DNA of 64,000 nt. It comes from Azophilus sp965220425. GTDB lineage: Bacteria; Pseudomonadota; Gammaproteobacteria; Pseudomonadales; Azotimanducaceae. The stretch is from the NCBI GenBank assembly GCA_965220425.1, contig OZ244830.1, positions 4,340,001 to 4,404,000 of the forward strand, given 5' to 3'. This document shows, in pieces, positions 1 through 8,232 of this stretch. The first letter of the stretch is position 1, and each line of letters opens with the position of its first letter. The position numbers were made by a program, and so were the translations under genes. A model generated the notes under the pieces. The model had not been told where the DNA came from. It worked only from the letters and a program-made list of their open reading frames with translations, and searched no databases.

Positions 1-99
1 GACACGGTGACCGTCCGGGACCGGGACAGCATGGCTCAGGAGCGCGTGCCCGTTCCCGAGTTGGGAGATTTCGTGCGGGAACGCTTGCGTCCCGAATAG
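1..99 (+). CDS. Glycyl-tRNA synthetase, C-terminal end (partial)
   Basis: An open frame enters from the left edge and ends at TAG 97-99, giving 32 residues that read TVTVRDRDS-MAQERVPVPEL and end in LRPE. The VTVRDRD...Q.RV pattern is the end of the anticodon-binding domain of the dimeric, eukaryote/archaea-like class II glycyl-tRNA synthetases, which charge tRNA-Gly in the cytoplasm. Only the tail is visible, so catalytic motifs cannot be checked. It converges on rmlD with a short hairpin between them. Confidence 0.7.
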   Translation, partial: DTVTVRDRDSMAQERVPVPELGDFVRERLRPE

Positions 100-120
100 C
101 CGGCCCGGCCGCTGCAACGG

Positions 121-138
121 CGCCCTGAAAACAGGGCG
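121..138. terminator. Short hairpin between convergent genes
   Basis: A perfect 7-bp stem (CGCCCTG / CAGGGCG) closes an AAAA loop, between the end of the glycyl-tRNA synthetase gene and the end of rmlD. No T-tract follows on either strand, so it is only a candidate terminator or stabilising 3' hairpin. Confidence 0.4.
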
Positions 139-184
139 GGACAATCCAGGAGGACCCGGTACCGCCCGGGGCCCGTCCCTACCG

Positions 185-1057
185 TCAGCCGCTCATCAGC
201 CGGTACACCACCGAGCGCAGGTCATCCCGCCAATCAGGCGCCGAAATGCCGTAGTCAGCGGCGAGCCTGGAACCGTTCAACACTGAATTCAGCGGGCGCT
301 CCGCCCGGGCGCTCCGCTCGCTGGTGGGTATCGCCACGACTTTGGGCGTCCGCCCGGCCGGGTCCGCTTCGCGCCGATACGCATAGACCGTTTCCGCGAA
401 CTCATGCCAGGTCGTCGGCGGTTCGGCCGCAAAGTGGTAGGTGCCGAATCCCGTTGCTTGTTCCAGCCTCCGGGCAATCCGCCAGATGGCCGACGCGATG
501 CTCGCCGCCGCGCAGGGCGTGCCGTGCTGGTCGTTCACCACCCGGACCTCGTCGAGGTGCGAGATGCCGAGCATCGTCTTGACGAAATTGGATCCCGTTG
601 CGCTGAATACCCAGGAAACGCGCAGGATGAGATGCCGGTCGAGACTGGCGCGCACCGCGCGCTCGCCCTCCAGCTTGGAGCGGCCGTAGACATTGAGCGG
701 CGCGGTGGCGTCATCCTCCCGGTAGGGCCGCGGCCGACGGCCGTCGAAGACATAATCCGTGGACAGATGCACCAGCGGGCAGCCCGAGGCGGCGCAGGCC
801 GCTGCCACGTTTCCCGCCCCCGTGCCGTTAATCGCCATCGCCAGTTCAGGCTCGTCTTCGGCACGCTCGACCTGCGTATACGCCGCAGCGTTGATGACCA
901 GGTCCGGCTTGAGCGCCCCAACAGCGGAGACCACGCTTTCACTCTGGCGGATGTCCATTTCCCGAGAAGACGGAGCGAGCACCTCCACCTCGGGAGGCGC
1001 CGATGTGCGGAGCGCCGAACCCACCTGCCCCGAACCGCCGGTAACGAGAACCCTCAT
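185..1057 (-). CDS. rmlD: dTDP-4-dehydrorhamnose reductase RmlD
   Basis: Last enzyme of dTDP-L-rhamnose synthesis: NAD(P)H reduction of dTDP-4-dehydro-L-rhamnose. The 290-residue protein, a normal length, opens with the Rossmann loop VTGGSGQVG (residues 5-13), has the STDYVFDG segment near residue 100 and the catalytic YxxxK as YGRSKLEGE near 125-133. This is the extended SDR fold of RmlD. It is the last gene of a minus-strand group with rmlC and rmlB. About 270 bp separate it from rmlC, holding a dyad motif also found upstream of rmlB and a 33-bp tandem repeat, so it may have its own promoter. rmlA is not in the window. Confidence 0.95.
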   Translation of the reverse strand: MRVLVTGGSGQVGSALRTSAPPEVEVLAPSSREMDIRQSESVVSAVGALKPDLVINAAAYTQVERAEDEPELAMAINGTGAGNVAAACAASGCPLVHLSTDYVFDGRRPRPYREDDATAPLNVYGRSKLEGERAVRASLDRHLILRVSWVFSATGSNFVKTMLGISHLDEVRVVNDQHGTPCAAASIASAIWRIARRLEQATGFGTYHFAAEPPTTWHEFAETVYAYRREADPAGRTPKVVAIPTSERSARAERPLNSVLNGSRLAADYGISAPDWRDDLRSVVYRLMSG

Positions 1058-1088
1058 ACCGGCATGTTCGGAAGTTTCGACTCCCGGG

Positions 1089-1140
1089 AACCGGGGCGCT
1101 GACGCAAAAGGAACAACACCTGTTTCCCGGAAGAGAGCGG
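1089..1140. repeat. 52-bp motif with dyad upstream of rmlD, copy 1
   Basis: About 52 bases starting AACCGG and ending AGAGAGCGG closely match 3194-3245 upstream of rmlB. The core has an imperfect dyad (GGAACA...TGTTTCC), shared AACCGGnGCGCTGACGC on the left and GAAGAGAG on the right. It lies 32-83 bp upstream of the rmlD start. It may be an operator, a promoter element or a small dispersed repeat; the sequence does not decide. Confidence 0.5.
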
Positions 1141-1206
1141 GTGTGCGGCGCGGTCGTCCGGAACCTTTGAAGCTCGCGATTGCGCCGGGAATTCCGGGAA
1201 AGCGCG

Positions 1207-1283
1207 CCCGCTTGGCGTGCGGTATGACCGCGCCGTAAGCCCGCTCGGCGTGCGGTATGACCGCGCCGTAAGCCCGCTCGGCG
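1207..1283. repeat. 33-bp tandem repeat, 2.3 copies
   Basis: A 33-bp unit beginning CCCGCTTGGCGTGCGG occurs at 1207-1239 and again at 1240-1272 with one mismatch (T to C at the sixth base), followed by the first 11 bases of a third copy. It lies between rmlC and rmlD. No coding function is apparent. Confidence 0.85.
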
Positions 1284-1328
1284 CCGCGTCAACGACTGTG
1301 TGATAACAGGATTCGTTCCACGGCAGTC

Positions 1329-1868
1329 TCACGCCTTCAAATACTCCGCAAGGAGCGGATTGGCCGCATCCTTCCCGGACAGGACCGGGTCTTCGACCGG
1401 CCAGCCGATGGCGAGATCCGGATCGTTCCAGAGGATGCCGTATTCATCGTCCGCGTGGCGAAACCCGGTGCACTTGTAGAGCACGTCCGCCTGCGCCGAC
1501 AACACGCAGAATCCGTGTGCATAACCCGGGGGAATATAGAGCTGACGATGGTTGTCTTCGGTGAGTTCAACCCCGACCCATCGGCGAAAGGTCGGGGATG
1601 CGGGGTCGATGTCCACGGCCACGTCCCAGACGGCCCCACGCACCGCGCTCACCAGCTTGCCCTGGGGATGCCGGCGTTGCAGGTGCAGCCCCCGCAGCAC
1701 ACCACGCTTCGACCGGGAATGATTGTCCTGGACGAAGGCGACATCGAGCCCCGGGAACTCGGCATACCTTGCATGGTTGTACCGCTCGAGAAAGAAACCC
1801 CGCGCGTCGCGGTAGACATCGGGTTCCAGGATGAGAACCCCCGCCAGCTTTGTTGCCAGGCAATTCAT
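1329..1868 (-). CDS. rmlC: dTDP-4-dehydrorhamnose 3,5-epimerase RmlC
   Basis: Converts dTDP-4-dehydro-6-deoxy-D-glucose to dTDP-4-dehydro-L-rhamnose by double epimerisation. The 179-residue protein has the family landmarks: RDARGFFLE near 20-28, FVQDNHSRSKRGVLRGLH at about 45-62 with the catalytic His in RGLHLQ, and the PPGYAHGFCVL cupin strand. Length is normal. The ATG at 1866-1868 has no clear Shine-Dalgarno sequence. It lies between rmlB (about 200 bp upstream, nothing recognised in the gap) and rmlD on the same strand. Confidence 0.96.
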   Translation of the reverse strand: MNCLATKLAGVLILEPDVYRDARGFFLERYNHARYAEFPGLDVAFVQDNHSRSKRGVLRGLHLQRRHPQGKLVSAVRGAVWDVAVDIDPASPTFRRWVGVELTEDNHRQLYIPPGYAHGFCVLSAQADVLYKCTGFRHADDEYGILWNDPDLAIGWPVEDPVLSGKDAANPLLAEYLKA

Positions 1869-2072
1869 CGGGAGGACCCGTGCACATCGCCACGCCCAAA
1901 CGATCGAAAATTCATCGTCCAGACCGGTTTTCCAGGCCCACCATCAGGCAACGGCAAGTTTCGGCTGCCACAGCCGAGCAACGATTCGTCGCTCATGACC
2001 CAGCCCCTCGTTCGACTCCGGCATTGCGCCGCCGATTCTCCGGACTGCCCCAGCGCGCCAACAACCCGGCAC

Positions 2073-3122
2073 TCACGATTGCGCCGCCTCTTTCAAGCCC
2101 AGCCGTTGGCCGCCGTATATCCGGCGCGACCCAGCGCACCAGTCCGCGTTCCCGGCATACCAGTCAACGGTGTCCGCGATACCGGATTCCAAGCCGATAC
2201 GGGGCTGCCAGCCAAGCTCGCCAGCAATGCGCGTGGCATCGATCGCGTAGCGGCGGTCGTGTGCCGGTCGGTCGGCAACGAACTCGATCAGGCCGAGCAG
2301 GCTGTCGGCGCTGCCGCCCTGCCTCGAGGCAACCGCCCGCAATACCGTGCGCACCACGTCGAGATTGGTTCTCTCGCAGTTCCCCCCGATGTTGTAGGTG
2401 CGGCCGGCATGCCCGCCGTCCAGCACGGCGGCCAGTGCCCGCACATGGTCCTCCACGTGCAACCAGTCCCTGACTTGCAGGCCGTCGCCATAAACCGGTA
2501 CCGGCGCTCCTTCCAGCGCCCGCAGGATCGCAAGCGGAATCAGCTTCTCGGGGAACTGGTACGGGCCGTAGTTGTTCGAACAATTGGTGACGATCACCGG
2601 CACATCGAACGTCCTGCACCAGGCCCGCGCCAACTGGTCGGCCGCCGCCTTCGAGGCCGCATACGGCGAGTTCGGGCGATGGGGGCTCTCTTCGCTGAAG
2701 AGCCCGGTGGCGCCGAGCGACCCGTAAACCTCGTCGGTGGAGACATGGATGAACCGGCATTCCCGGCGCGTCGATACACGGTGTTCCCGGACCGTTTCAA
2801 GCAGCGTATAGGTCCCGACGATATTCGTCTGAATGAAGTCCGCGGGGCCTTCGATGGACCGGTCCACGTGGGACTCCGCCGCCAGGTGCATCAGCGCATC
2901 GGGCGCGAAATCGGCGACCAGGCTTCGCATCGAGGCGGCATCGCAGATATCGAGCGCCTCGAACCGGTGCTTGGCCCGGCCGTCCAGGCTCGCCAGGTTG
3001 GCCGGATTTCCCGCGTAGGTGAGCTTGTCCACGGTGCACACCTTATCGCCTCGCACAGCGACGAGATGCCGCACCAGCGCGCTGCCGATAAAGCCTGCGC
3101 CCCCGGTGACCAGAACTCTCAA
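2073..3122 (-). CDS. rmlB: dTDP-glucose 4,6-dehydratase RmlB
   Basis: NAD-dependent dehydratase making dTDP-4-dehydro-6-deoxy-D-glucose in the rhamnose pathway. The Rossmann motif VTGGAGFIGSALV is at the N terminus, followed by HLAAESHVDRSI, HVSTDEVYG, and the catalytic YxxxK in SPYAASKAAADQL. An upstream in-frame TTG at 3149 exists, but the TTG at 3120-3122 (LRVLVTGG) is preceded by GGGGGA at good spacing and matches the usual family N terminus, so I use it. It leads the rml group; the 5' side holds a perfect dyad (GGAACAAA-a-TTTGTTCC). Confidence 0.95.
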   Translation of the reverse strand: MRVLVTGGAGFIGSALVRHLVAVRGDKVCTVDKLTYAGNPANLASLDGRAKHRFEALDICDAASMRSLVADFAPDALMHLAAESHVDRSIEGPADFIQTNIVGTYTLLETVREHRVSTRRECRFIHVSTDEVYGSLGATGLFSEESPHRPNSPYAASKAAADQLARAWCRTFDVPVIVTNCSNNYGPYQFPEKLIPLAILRALEGAPVPVYGDGLQVRDWLHVEDHVRALAAVLDGGHAGRTYNIGGNCERTNLDVVRTVLRAVASRQGGSADSLLGLIEFVADRPAHDRRYAIDATRIAGELGWQPRIGLESGIADTVDWYAGNADWCAGSRRIYGGQRLGLKEAAQS

Positions 3123-3193
3123 CTCAATCCCCCGATTCGCATCTTGCAAGAAGCCCGTGTCGAAATTTTAATGCTAGCAGTATTCGCCCCGGC

Positions 3194-3245
3194 AACCGGC
3201 GCGCTGACGCGCAGGGAACAAAATTTGTTCCAGGAAAGAGAGTGG
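3194..3245. repeat. 52-bp motif with perfect dyad upstream of rmlB, copy 2
   Basis: This matches 1089-1140. Its core is a perfect inverted repeat, GGAACAAA (3215-3222) and TTTGTTCC (3224-3231) around one base, about 95 bp upstream of the rmlB start. The shared context in front of two rml genes makes a regulatory site possible. The right end abuts the duplicated glycosyltransferase cassette. Confidence 0.55.
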
Positions 3246-4118
3246 GGCCAGGCAGGCTACAGGATACGCCAGCCATAGGTATTGAAGTACCGGATACCGG
3301 AACGAACGAATTGCGCGATCCGCGCGAGCCCGCGGCGCGCGGTACGTCCGCCATGGTGCCGGATCCTGATGCCCGGCGCCTCGTAGATGTGCCCATGCTC
3401 CACGATTCGCCGCGACAGGTCGTAGTCCTCGAAATACAGGAAGTAGCGTTCATCGAATCCATCCACCGCCTTGAGGGCGGACGTTCGGCAGAACATGTAG
3501 CAGCCGCTGGCCAGATCGATAGACTGCGGACGCTCCGACGGCAGGCGATCGCTGTAGACATAGCGTCCGACGCGGCGGCCGAAGAGTCGCTCCGATGCCT
3601 TGACGGACAACGCTCTCAGGAGCAGCACGAGCACCGACGGCTCACGCTTGGCAAGACCGGCATAGCGGCCGGCCCCGTCCAGCCCCCGCGGGGCGGCCAT
3701 GACCGCATCCGGATGCGCATCGAGGAAGCGGACGCTCTCGAGCAGGGCATCGGCATCCAGGACGACATCGGGGTTCAGCACCAGGTGAAAGTCGGCCGAA
3801 CTGCGCCGGATGGCCAGGTTCTGCGCCGCGCCGTAGCCGATATTGCCGTGACCCAGGATGATTTCGCAACGCATGCAATCCGGCGCGCTTTCCGCAAGGT
3901 CATCGACAAGGTCGCGCATCGTCCCGACATGCTCCGGCTCCTCGTCGTTGCAGACCACCTGAACCGCCACATCGATCGCCCTGTCTCCGGCGGCGCGTCG
4001 AACCGCCGTTACCAGACTGCCCAGCAACCGGCGCACCACCTCGCCCCCGGACCGGTAGGTCACGATTCCGACGGACAACGAGCACGCTCGCATCGGCAGT
4101 GCCTTCCCGGCGTCGACC
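3244..4118. repeat. 875-bp duplicated glycosyltransferase cassette, copy 1
   Basis: Positions 3244-4118 match 11059-11933 at a constant offset of 7815 with only scattered mismatches (roughly 12-16 by eye) and no gaps. Homology starts 13 bp beyond the stop codon and ends 25 bp upstream of the ATG, so the unit contains one complete gene plus its ribosome binding site. Flanks differ completely: rmlB on one side and a broken autotransporter gene on the other. Confidence 0.95.
3257..4093 (-). CDS. Family 2 glycosyltransferase (WbbL-like rhamnosyltransferase), copy 1
   Basis: A 278-residue GT-A glycosyltransferase. It begins SVGIVTYRSG (residues 6-15), has HGNIGYGAAQN and LNPDVVLD (the NPD that replaces DxD in this subfamily) in the middle, and DERYFLYFEDYDLSRR (acidic ED pair) towards the C terminus, then HHGG. 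This pattern is typical of WbbL/RfbF-like rhamnosyltransferases, and the adjacent rml genes supply dTDP-rhamnose, so rhamnosyl transfer to a cell-surface glycan is likely (inference). The ATG at 4093 is preceded by GGGAAGG eight bases upstream. The frame remains open upstream into the broken autotransporter gene, but that part is not glycosyltransferase. A near-identical copy is at 11072-11908. Confidence 0.88.
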   Translation of the reverse strand: MRACSLSVGIVTYRSGGEVVRRLLGSLVTAVRRAAGDRAIDVAVQVVCNDEEPEHVGTMRDLVDDLAESAPDCMRCEIILGHGNIGYGAAQNLAIRRSSADFHLVLNPDVVLDADALLESVRFLDAHPDAVMAAPRGLDGAGRYAGLAKREPSVLVLLLRALSVKASERLFGRRVGRYVYSDRLPSERPQSIDLASGCYMFCRTSALKAVDGFDERYFLYFEDYDLSRRIVEHGHIYEAPGIRIRHHGGRTARRGLARIAQFVRSGIRYFNTYGWRIL

Positions 4119-6255
4119 GTCAGCCCCAGCGCCGCGTCCGCGTAGCGCAGCGAGCCGCCCAGGTCGACCCCGGCGCCCGTCTCCGAGTCGCCGCCGCGGC
4201 CAGCAGGCGCACCGCGTGGTCTTCGACGCCGTCCGAGGCGATGTGCGTGACCCGCAGGTCCGTCTTCGCCGCCATCTCCAGGCCGCCGGCACCGCGCAGG
4301 AACACCCCGCGCAGGCCGCCCGCCGCCATCCGCATCGACGTGTCCGTCTCCCAGACGGCGCCGTTCGTCCCGAGCGTCAGGTCGCCCGTCCCGTAGCCGA
4401 GCACGCCCCAGGCGGAGAGCCGGTCGTTCGCCTGCCAGCGGGCGTAGGGGTGCACCGCCGTCAGCGCGCTGTCGAGTTCGCCCGGGCCGCCGCCCGGGCC
4501 GCCGCGGAAGCCGACGGCGCCGATCGAGTGCGCCACCGTGATCCCGGCCAGCCAGCGGTTCCAGGCCGCGTCCGCGCCGACCAGGAAGGTCGCCACCTCG
4601 CCGTTCACCGAGACGCCGTCGGCGACGCCGTCGAAGCGCGTCGCGGAGGCCCCGCCCCAGGCGGTCAGCCGCCGCGGCGCGCCGTACTCGTCCTCGCCGC
4701 CGGCCGACAGCCGGAACGAGTTGCCGAGCAGCAGGTCGCGCAGGCGTGGACGGTATCCGCCGCCGGCGGTGGGCGGGCCGCGCCGCGCGCCGTCCATGCC
4801 CATGCCGCCGTTCAGGCCCGTGCCCATGACGCCGTTCATTCCCGGGTTCATCCCGCCGCTCGTCCCGGCATTCATGCCGCGGTTGGTTCCCGCGTTCATG
4901 CCGGCGCCCATCGCGCCATTCGTTCCGGCGGGCATTCCGGCGTTCGTTCCGCCGCTCATGCCGCAGTCGATTCCCGCGTTCGTTCCGAAGCCCGTCCCGG
5001 CGTTCGCGCCGAACGTCCGGCCCGCGTGGCCGAGATCGGTGCCTCCGCCGAGGGGCGAGCCCCCGTCGAGGGTCACGGCGCCGCCGGGTCCGTGCCCCGG
5101 CGCGCCGTCCGGCGCCGCGCCGAACAGGCCGCCGCCGAACGGGCTGCAGGCGAACGGATCGCCCGGCCCGCCGCCGGGTCCCGGCAGGGCGTCGAACAGG
5201 CCGCCGCCGCCCCACAGCCGGCGCCCGCCGAAGGTCGCGTGCGAGCCGCCGCCCGGATCATGAAAGCGCGCCTCGTAGTCCTCGCCCGCCGTCGCGCTCG
5301 CGTCCAGGGTGCGGTAGTCCACCGTCACCAGCCCCGGCGGCGGCGCGCTCAGCGTCACCGCGAAGTCCAGCGTCGCGCCCGCCGCCTCGCGCACCCGCGC
5401 GTCCGCCATCGACGCCTTCGGCAGCGGCCGCGTCGCCACCCGGCTCGTCGACCGGCTGGTCAGGCTCTCGTCGTTGCCGGCGTCGTCGGTGAACTCGACG
5501 CGCACCTTCAGCCGCTCGCCCTCGTCGGCCTCCGCCACGGTGTACGCGGCCCCGGTCGCCCCGGGGATGTCCGCGCCGTCGCGCAGCCACTGGTGGGCGA
5601 ACGCCGCGTTGTCCAGCCCGTCGGCGTCGGAGATGCCCGACGTCGAGGCGGTCAGCGTCTCGCCGACGCGCGCCTTACCGGCGATCTCCGGCCGGCCCTC
5701 GGCCGGCGTGTTCGCCGGCGCCGCCGCCACGGCGTCGGTCGCCGCGCTGGTCAGGCTTTCCGCATGCCCCGCGTCGTCCTCGAACGCCACCCGCACCTTC
5801 AGCCGCTCGCCCTCGTCGGCGGCCGCCGCCGTGTACTCCGGCCCGTCGCGTTGGCGATGTCCGCGCCGCCGCGGATCCATTGATAGGCGAACGTCGCATT
5901 GTCCAGCCCGTCCGCGTCGGTGATCCCGGAGGTCGAGGCGGTCAGGGTCTCGCCGACCCGCGCCTCACCGGCGATCGTCGGCGCGGCGGCCCCCAGGTGC
6001 GGATCGCCCCGGAGACCTCGCAGTCGCGGCCGGCCGGCAGGCCGATCGTCACCTCGCCGTCGCCGTCGGGCTCGACCGTGATCCGGAACAGGTCCTTGCG
6101 CCCGTCCACGCGCTTGCCGGCCGTGACGCGCCCGCCGGTCGTCTCGAACGCGTCCTCGCGCAGACTCTTGAAGCTGATCGCGATGGGCTCGCTGAACGCC
6201 ACCCGGAAGCGGAACGCGCTCTCCCCGTCGTGCTCCGCCGGCATGTCCTCGAAGG
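4119..6255 (-). pseudogene. Autotransporter-like surface protein with Ig-like repeats, multiply frameshifted
   Basis: Read from 6255 down to 4119, pieces of one surface protein lie in different frames. First comes an FEDMPAEHDGESAFRFRV domain ending VSGAIRTWG (about 6255-5990). Two repeats of the ARVGETLTASTSGI-TDADGLDNA-FAYQW type with DEGERLKVRVEF-DDAGN follow (about 5985-5450), then a Calx-beta-like stretch with VTVDYRTLDASATAGEDYEA (about 5410-5270), a Gly/Asn/Met-rich linker of GTNAGM-like repeats (about 5050-4790) and part of an autotransporter beta domain (WGGASATRFDG, FLVGADAAWNRWLAGI, about 4660-4330). Frame changes occur near 5990, near 5838 and near 4190; the last is an internal deletion joining HAVRLLA to GGDSETGAGVDLGG. 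The C terminus is cut at the glycosyltransferase cassette, losing the final beta strands. It is most likely dead. Confidence 0.75.
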
Positions 6256-6665
6256 AGTACCGGCGCGAGCGGTTCCTCTCCGGGGAGGAGTACCGGCGGC
6301 TGGCGCGGGTGCTGGACGAAGCGCAAGCCGACGGCTCGGTGTTCCCGACGGCGGTGCCGGCGACCCGCCTGCTGCTGACCGGGTGCCGCAGGAACGAGAT
6401 CCTGACGCTGAGGTGGGACGACATCGACCGCACCGCGGGGGAACTGCGGCTCAGCGACGCGAAGACCGGCGCGCCGGGTGCAGCTCACGCCGGCGGTGGA
6501 ATGGGTGCTCGACCGCATCCCGCGCATCGAGGGCAACCCCTGGGTCATCACCGGCCAGAACCCGGGCGACCGTCTGAAGAACCTGGACATGATCTGGCAA
6601 CGGCTCCGCGCGCGGGCGGGCTTCGACGACGTGCGGCTCCACGACTGCCGACACAGTTCTGCATC
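6255..6665 (+). pseudogene. Tyrosine recombinase (phage-type integrase) fragment, frameshifted
   Basis: On the plus strand, RFLSGEEYRRLARVLDEA, then TGCRRNEILTLRWDDID (with the first catalytic Arg) and LRLSDAKTGA run to about 6470. After a frame change, VQLTPAVEWVLDRIP, PGDRLKNLDMIWQRLR and LHDCRHS continue; the last is the H-x-x-R box. The sequence then departs from the family before the terminal Arg/His and Tyr boxes. The N-terminal arm is also missing, the start abutting the broken autotransporter gene. This is a remnant of a mobile element, not a functional recombinase. Confidence 0.8.
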
Positions 6666-7028
6666 AATCAGTTATCAGCTAGCCGCCGGAATCCTCTCAA
6701 CTTGTTATTTATAAATGAATTTTATGATTTATCGGTGTCCTCATAGATTGCCAATATCGGCTTCCGTAACCATACCGTAATTGGAGTTGATCCAATTCTA
6801 GACGTGACATGTCACGTCAGTCGCATGATTTCGGCGAGCATCCCGATTCGCGCGATTCGCGCACGGGAACGCCATCCGGGCACCCAAAAACGCGCCACTT
6901 GGCATCAGCCCCTCGGCCGGCCACACAACACCATCCACCGACCACAGGCCGGGACGTCCCGGGTTCTCAAACCGCGAGGCCGGCAGAGCCCGAACGCCCC
7001 TCACCCAGTCGTCCACACGCCATCCCGC
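6666..7028. other. Gene-poor gap with AT-rich segment
   Basis: No gene recognised. The first 120 bp are AT-rich relative to the surroundings, and an 18-bp perfect palindrome lies at 6801-6818. A 72-codon open frame on the minus strand (6798-7016) has no recognisable motif and is not called. Confidence 0.6.
6801..6818. promoter_or_regulatory. 18-bp perfect palindrome
   Basis: GACGTGACATGTCACGTC is identical to its reverse complement. A second weak dyad, TTGGA-n5-TCCAA, lies just upstream at 6781-6795. A regulator or recombinase site is possible. Flanking genes are not oriented so that it would be an obvious promoter operator. Confidence 0.4.
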
Positions 7029-7229
7029 CTAAGTGTCGCGCTGGCTCCGTTCGGCATACGCCCGAGCCTTCTGCACCAGCCGCCTCGTCCGCAATCGCAC
7101 GCCTCCGTCCGCGGACCACTCCGCCGCAACGCGCTCCGCGCCAAACAAGTCCTCGGCAATTTCGCGCATGTTCTTGCCGGCTCGTTGTCCGTCCAGCGCT
7201 ATCAGAACCTCCCGATCCCCGTCGTCCAT
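7029..7229 (-). CDS. Small DUF2285-like protein
   Basis: A 66-residue basic protein, MDDGDREVLIALDGQ..., with REIAEDLFGAERVAAEW, then a basic helix VRLRTRRLVQKARAYAE. This resembles the C-terminal part of DUF2285 proteins, which usually read REIA..L.G..RVA..W..D..R...RR...A and accompany integrases and mobile islands. The ATG at 7229 has GAAGGA eight bases upstream; an ATG at 7265 is the alternative. Being short, it may be a stand-alone DNA-binding protein or a fragment. Confidence 0.5.
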   Translation of the reverse strand: MDDGDREVLIALDGQRAGKNMREIAEDLFGAERVAAEWSADGGVRLRTRRLVQKARAYAERSQRDT

Positions 7230-7318
7230 AGACCCGTCCTTCTTCAACGCTCCACCTCCACTCATCCGTACGCCCCAGCTTGGCTACCGGAGCTTGGCCG
7301 CTGATGAATGGCGACCCT

Positions 7319-8119
7319 CTAGAATCGAATCGCCCCGGCGTCTCTCTCGGTGTCGAGGATCGCGGGAACCCGGCTATGGTGCTCCACCCATCTCCTGGTC
7401 CCAGGCGTAATCCAGCCGACCACCTCGACAATGCGTTCGTGGTCCCGTGACAGGTCGCGCGCGAACAACGGTTCGTGATGGGCGATCCGGTTGCGCAACA
7501 TCCGCAAGGCGTTCAACGGCCGGTGGGCCTCCTTGCGGGTCAGTTTCGCGCGGTGCGCGAACGCCCCGCGCAACGCCGGCCGCCAAAGCGTCATCTCATA
7601 GTTCGCCTTGCGTCCCGCGCCGACGCGCCCTCCCGGACCCAGCAGCGATACCCAGAACCCGAACGACAGAGCCGCCACGACCCGAGGTGGATCGTCGCCA
7701 TGCCCGTCGCGCGCCAGCTCCGTTCTGGCGCTCGCGATCCGCTCCATCGCACCTCTGTCAAGACCGGCAACCCGGTTGTCGTACCATGCGTCACCGTACC
7801 GATCCGCAAGCCCGCGGTGCATCGCATTGCGCAGAGCCACCTCCAACCCCTGCAACGGGCCGTAGAACGCGGCGCTCACCGCGGTATTCCACACGTAGAG
7901 CCTGATGGCCCCTTCGCGGTCACCGCCTGCCGCGTCAAGATAGGTGCCCAGACGCTCGCGCGACAACCACGCCTCAAGTTCATCGAGGAGATCGTCCGTA
8001 TAGGAGAAGTCCTTGACGTCTGGCCTGCGCTCCGCCATATTCGGCTTGTACACCCCGGACCCGCCTCTGCCACCCGGTATGCGCCCGGGGTTCTGATTTT
8101 CTGGCCCCGACCCGCTCAC
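7319..8119 (-). CDS. Abi-like (Abi_2 family) HEPN protein
   Basis: A 266-residue protein of the AbiD/AbiF-type abortive infection family (Abi_2). It shows LYVWNTAVSAAFYGPL, then LEVALRNAMHRGLADRYG, WYDN, a central LSFGFWVSLLG segment, and near the C terminus LRNRIAHHEPLF, which contains the R-x4-H catalytic motif of HEPN RNases. Family members are thought to act as infection-triggered RNases that arrest the host cell. The GTG start at 8119 has GAGGGG eight bases upstream; an ATG at 8038 lacks such a site. It lies 113 bp downstream of two other R-x4-H genes on the same strand. Confidence 0.8.
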   Translation of the reverse strand: MSGSGPENQNPGRIPGGRGGSGVYKPNMAERRPDVKDFSYTDDLLDELEAWLSRERLGTYLDAAGGDREGAIRLYVWNTAVSAAFYGPLQGLEVALRNAMHRGLADRYGDAWYDNRVAGLDRGAMERIASARTELARDGHGDDPPRVVAALSFGFWVSLLGPGGRVGAGRKANYEMTLWRPALRGAFAHRAKLTRKEAHRPLNALRMLRNRIAHHEPLFARDLSRDHERIVEVVGWITPGTRRWVEHHSRVPAILDTERDAGAIRF

Positions 8120-8232
8120 GCGGGTTTCCCCTCGCCAGCTACCCGCGTCGCCGGGAGCGTTGCGGCGTAAATCCCGCAGCTAATGTCCGCACCCGGAAGT
8201 CGATCCGTCGCAACCACTCTGACTCACCACAC

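Noticed and set aside
1455..3278. 607-codon frame opposite rmlC and rmlB
   Set aside because: Shadow of two well-recognised genes; no protein family character.
6798..7016. 72-codon frame between the integrase remnant and the DUF2285-like gene
   Set aside because: No motif, no ribosome site and spans the 18-bp palindrome; not supportable.
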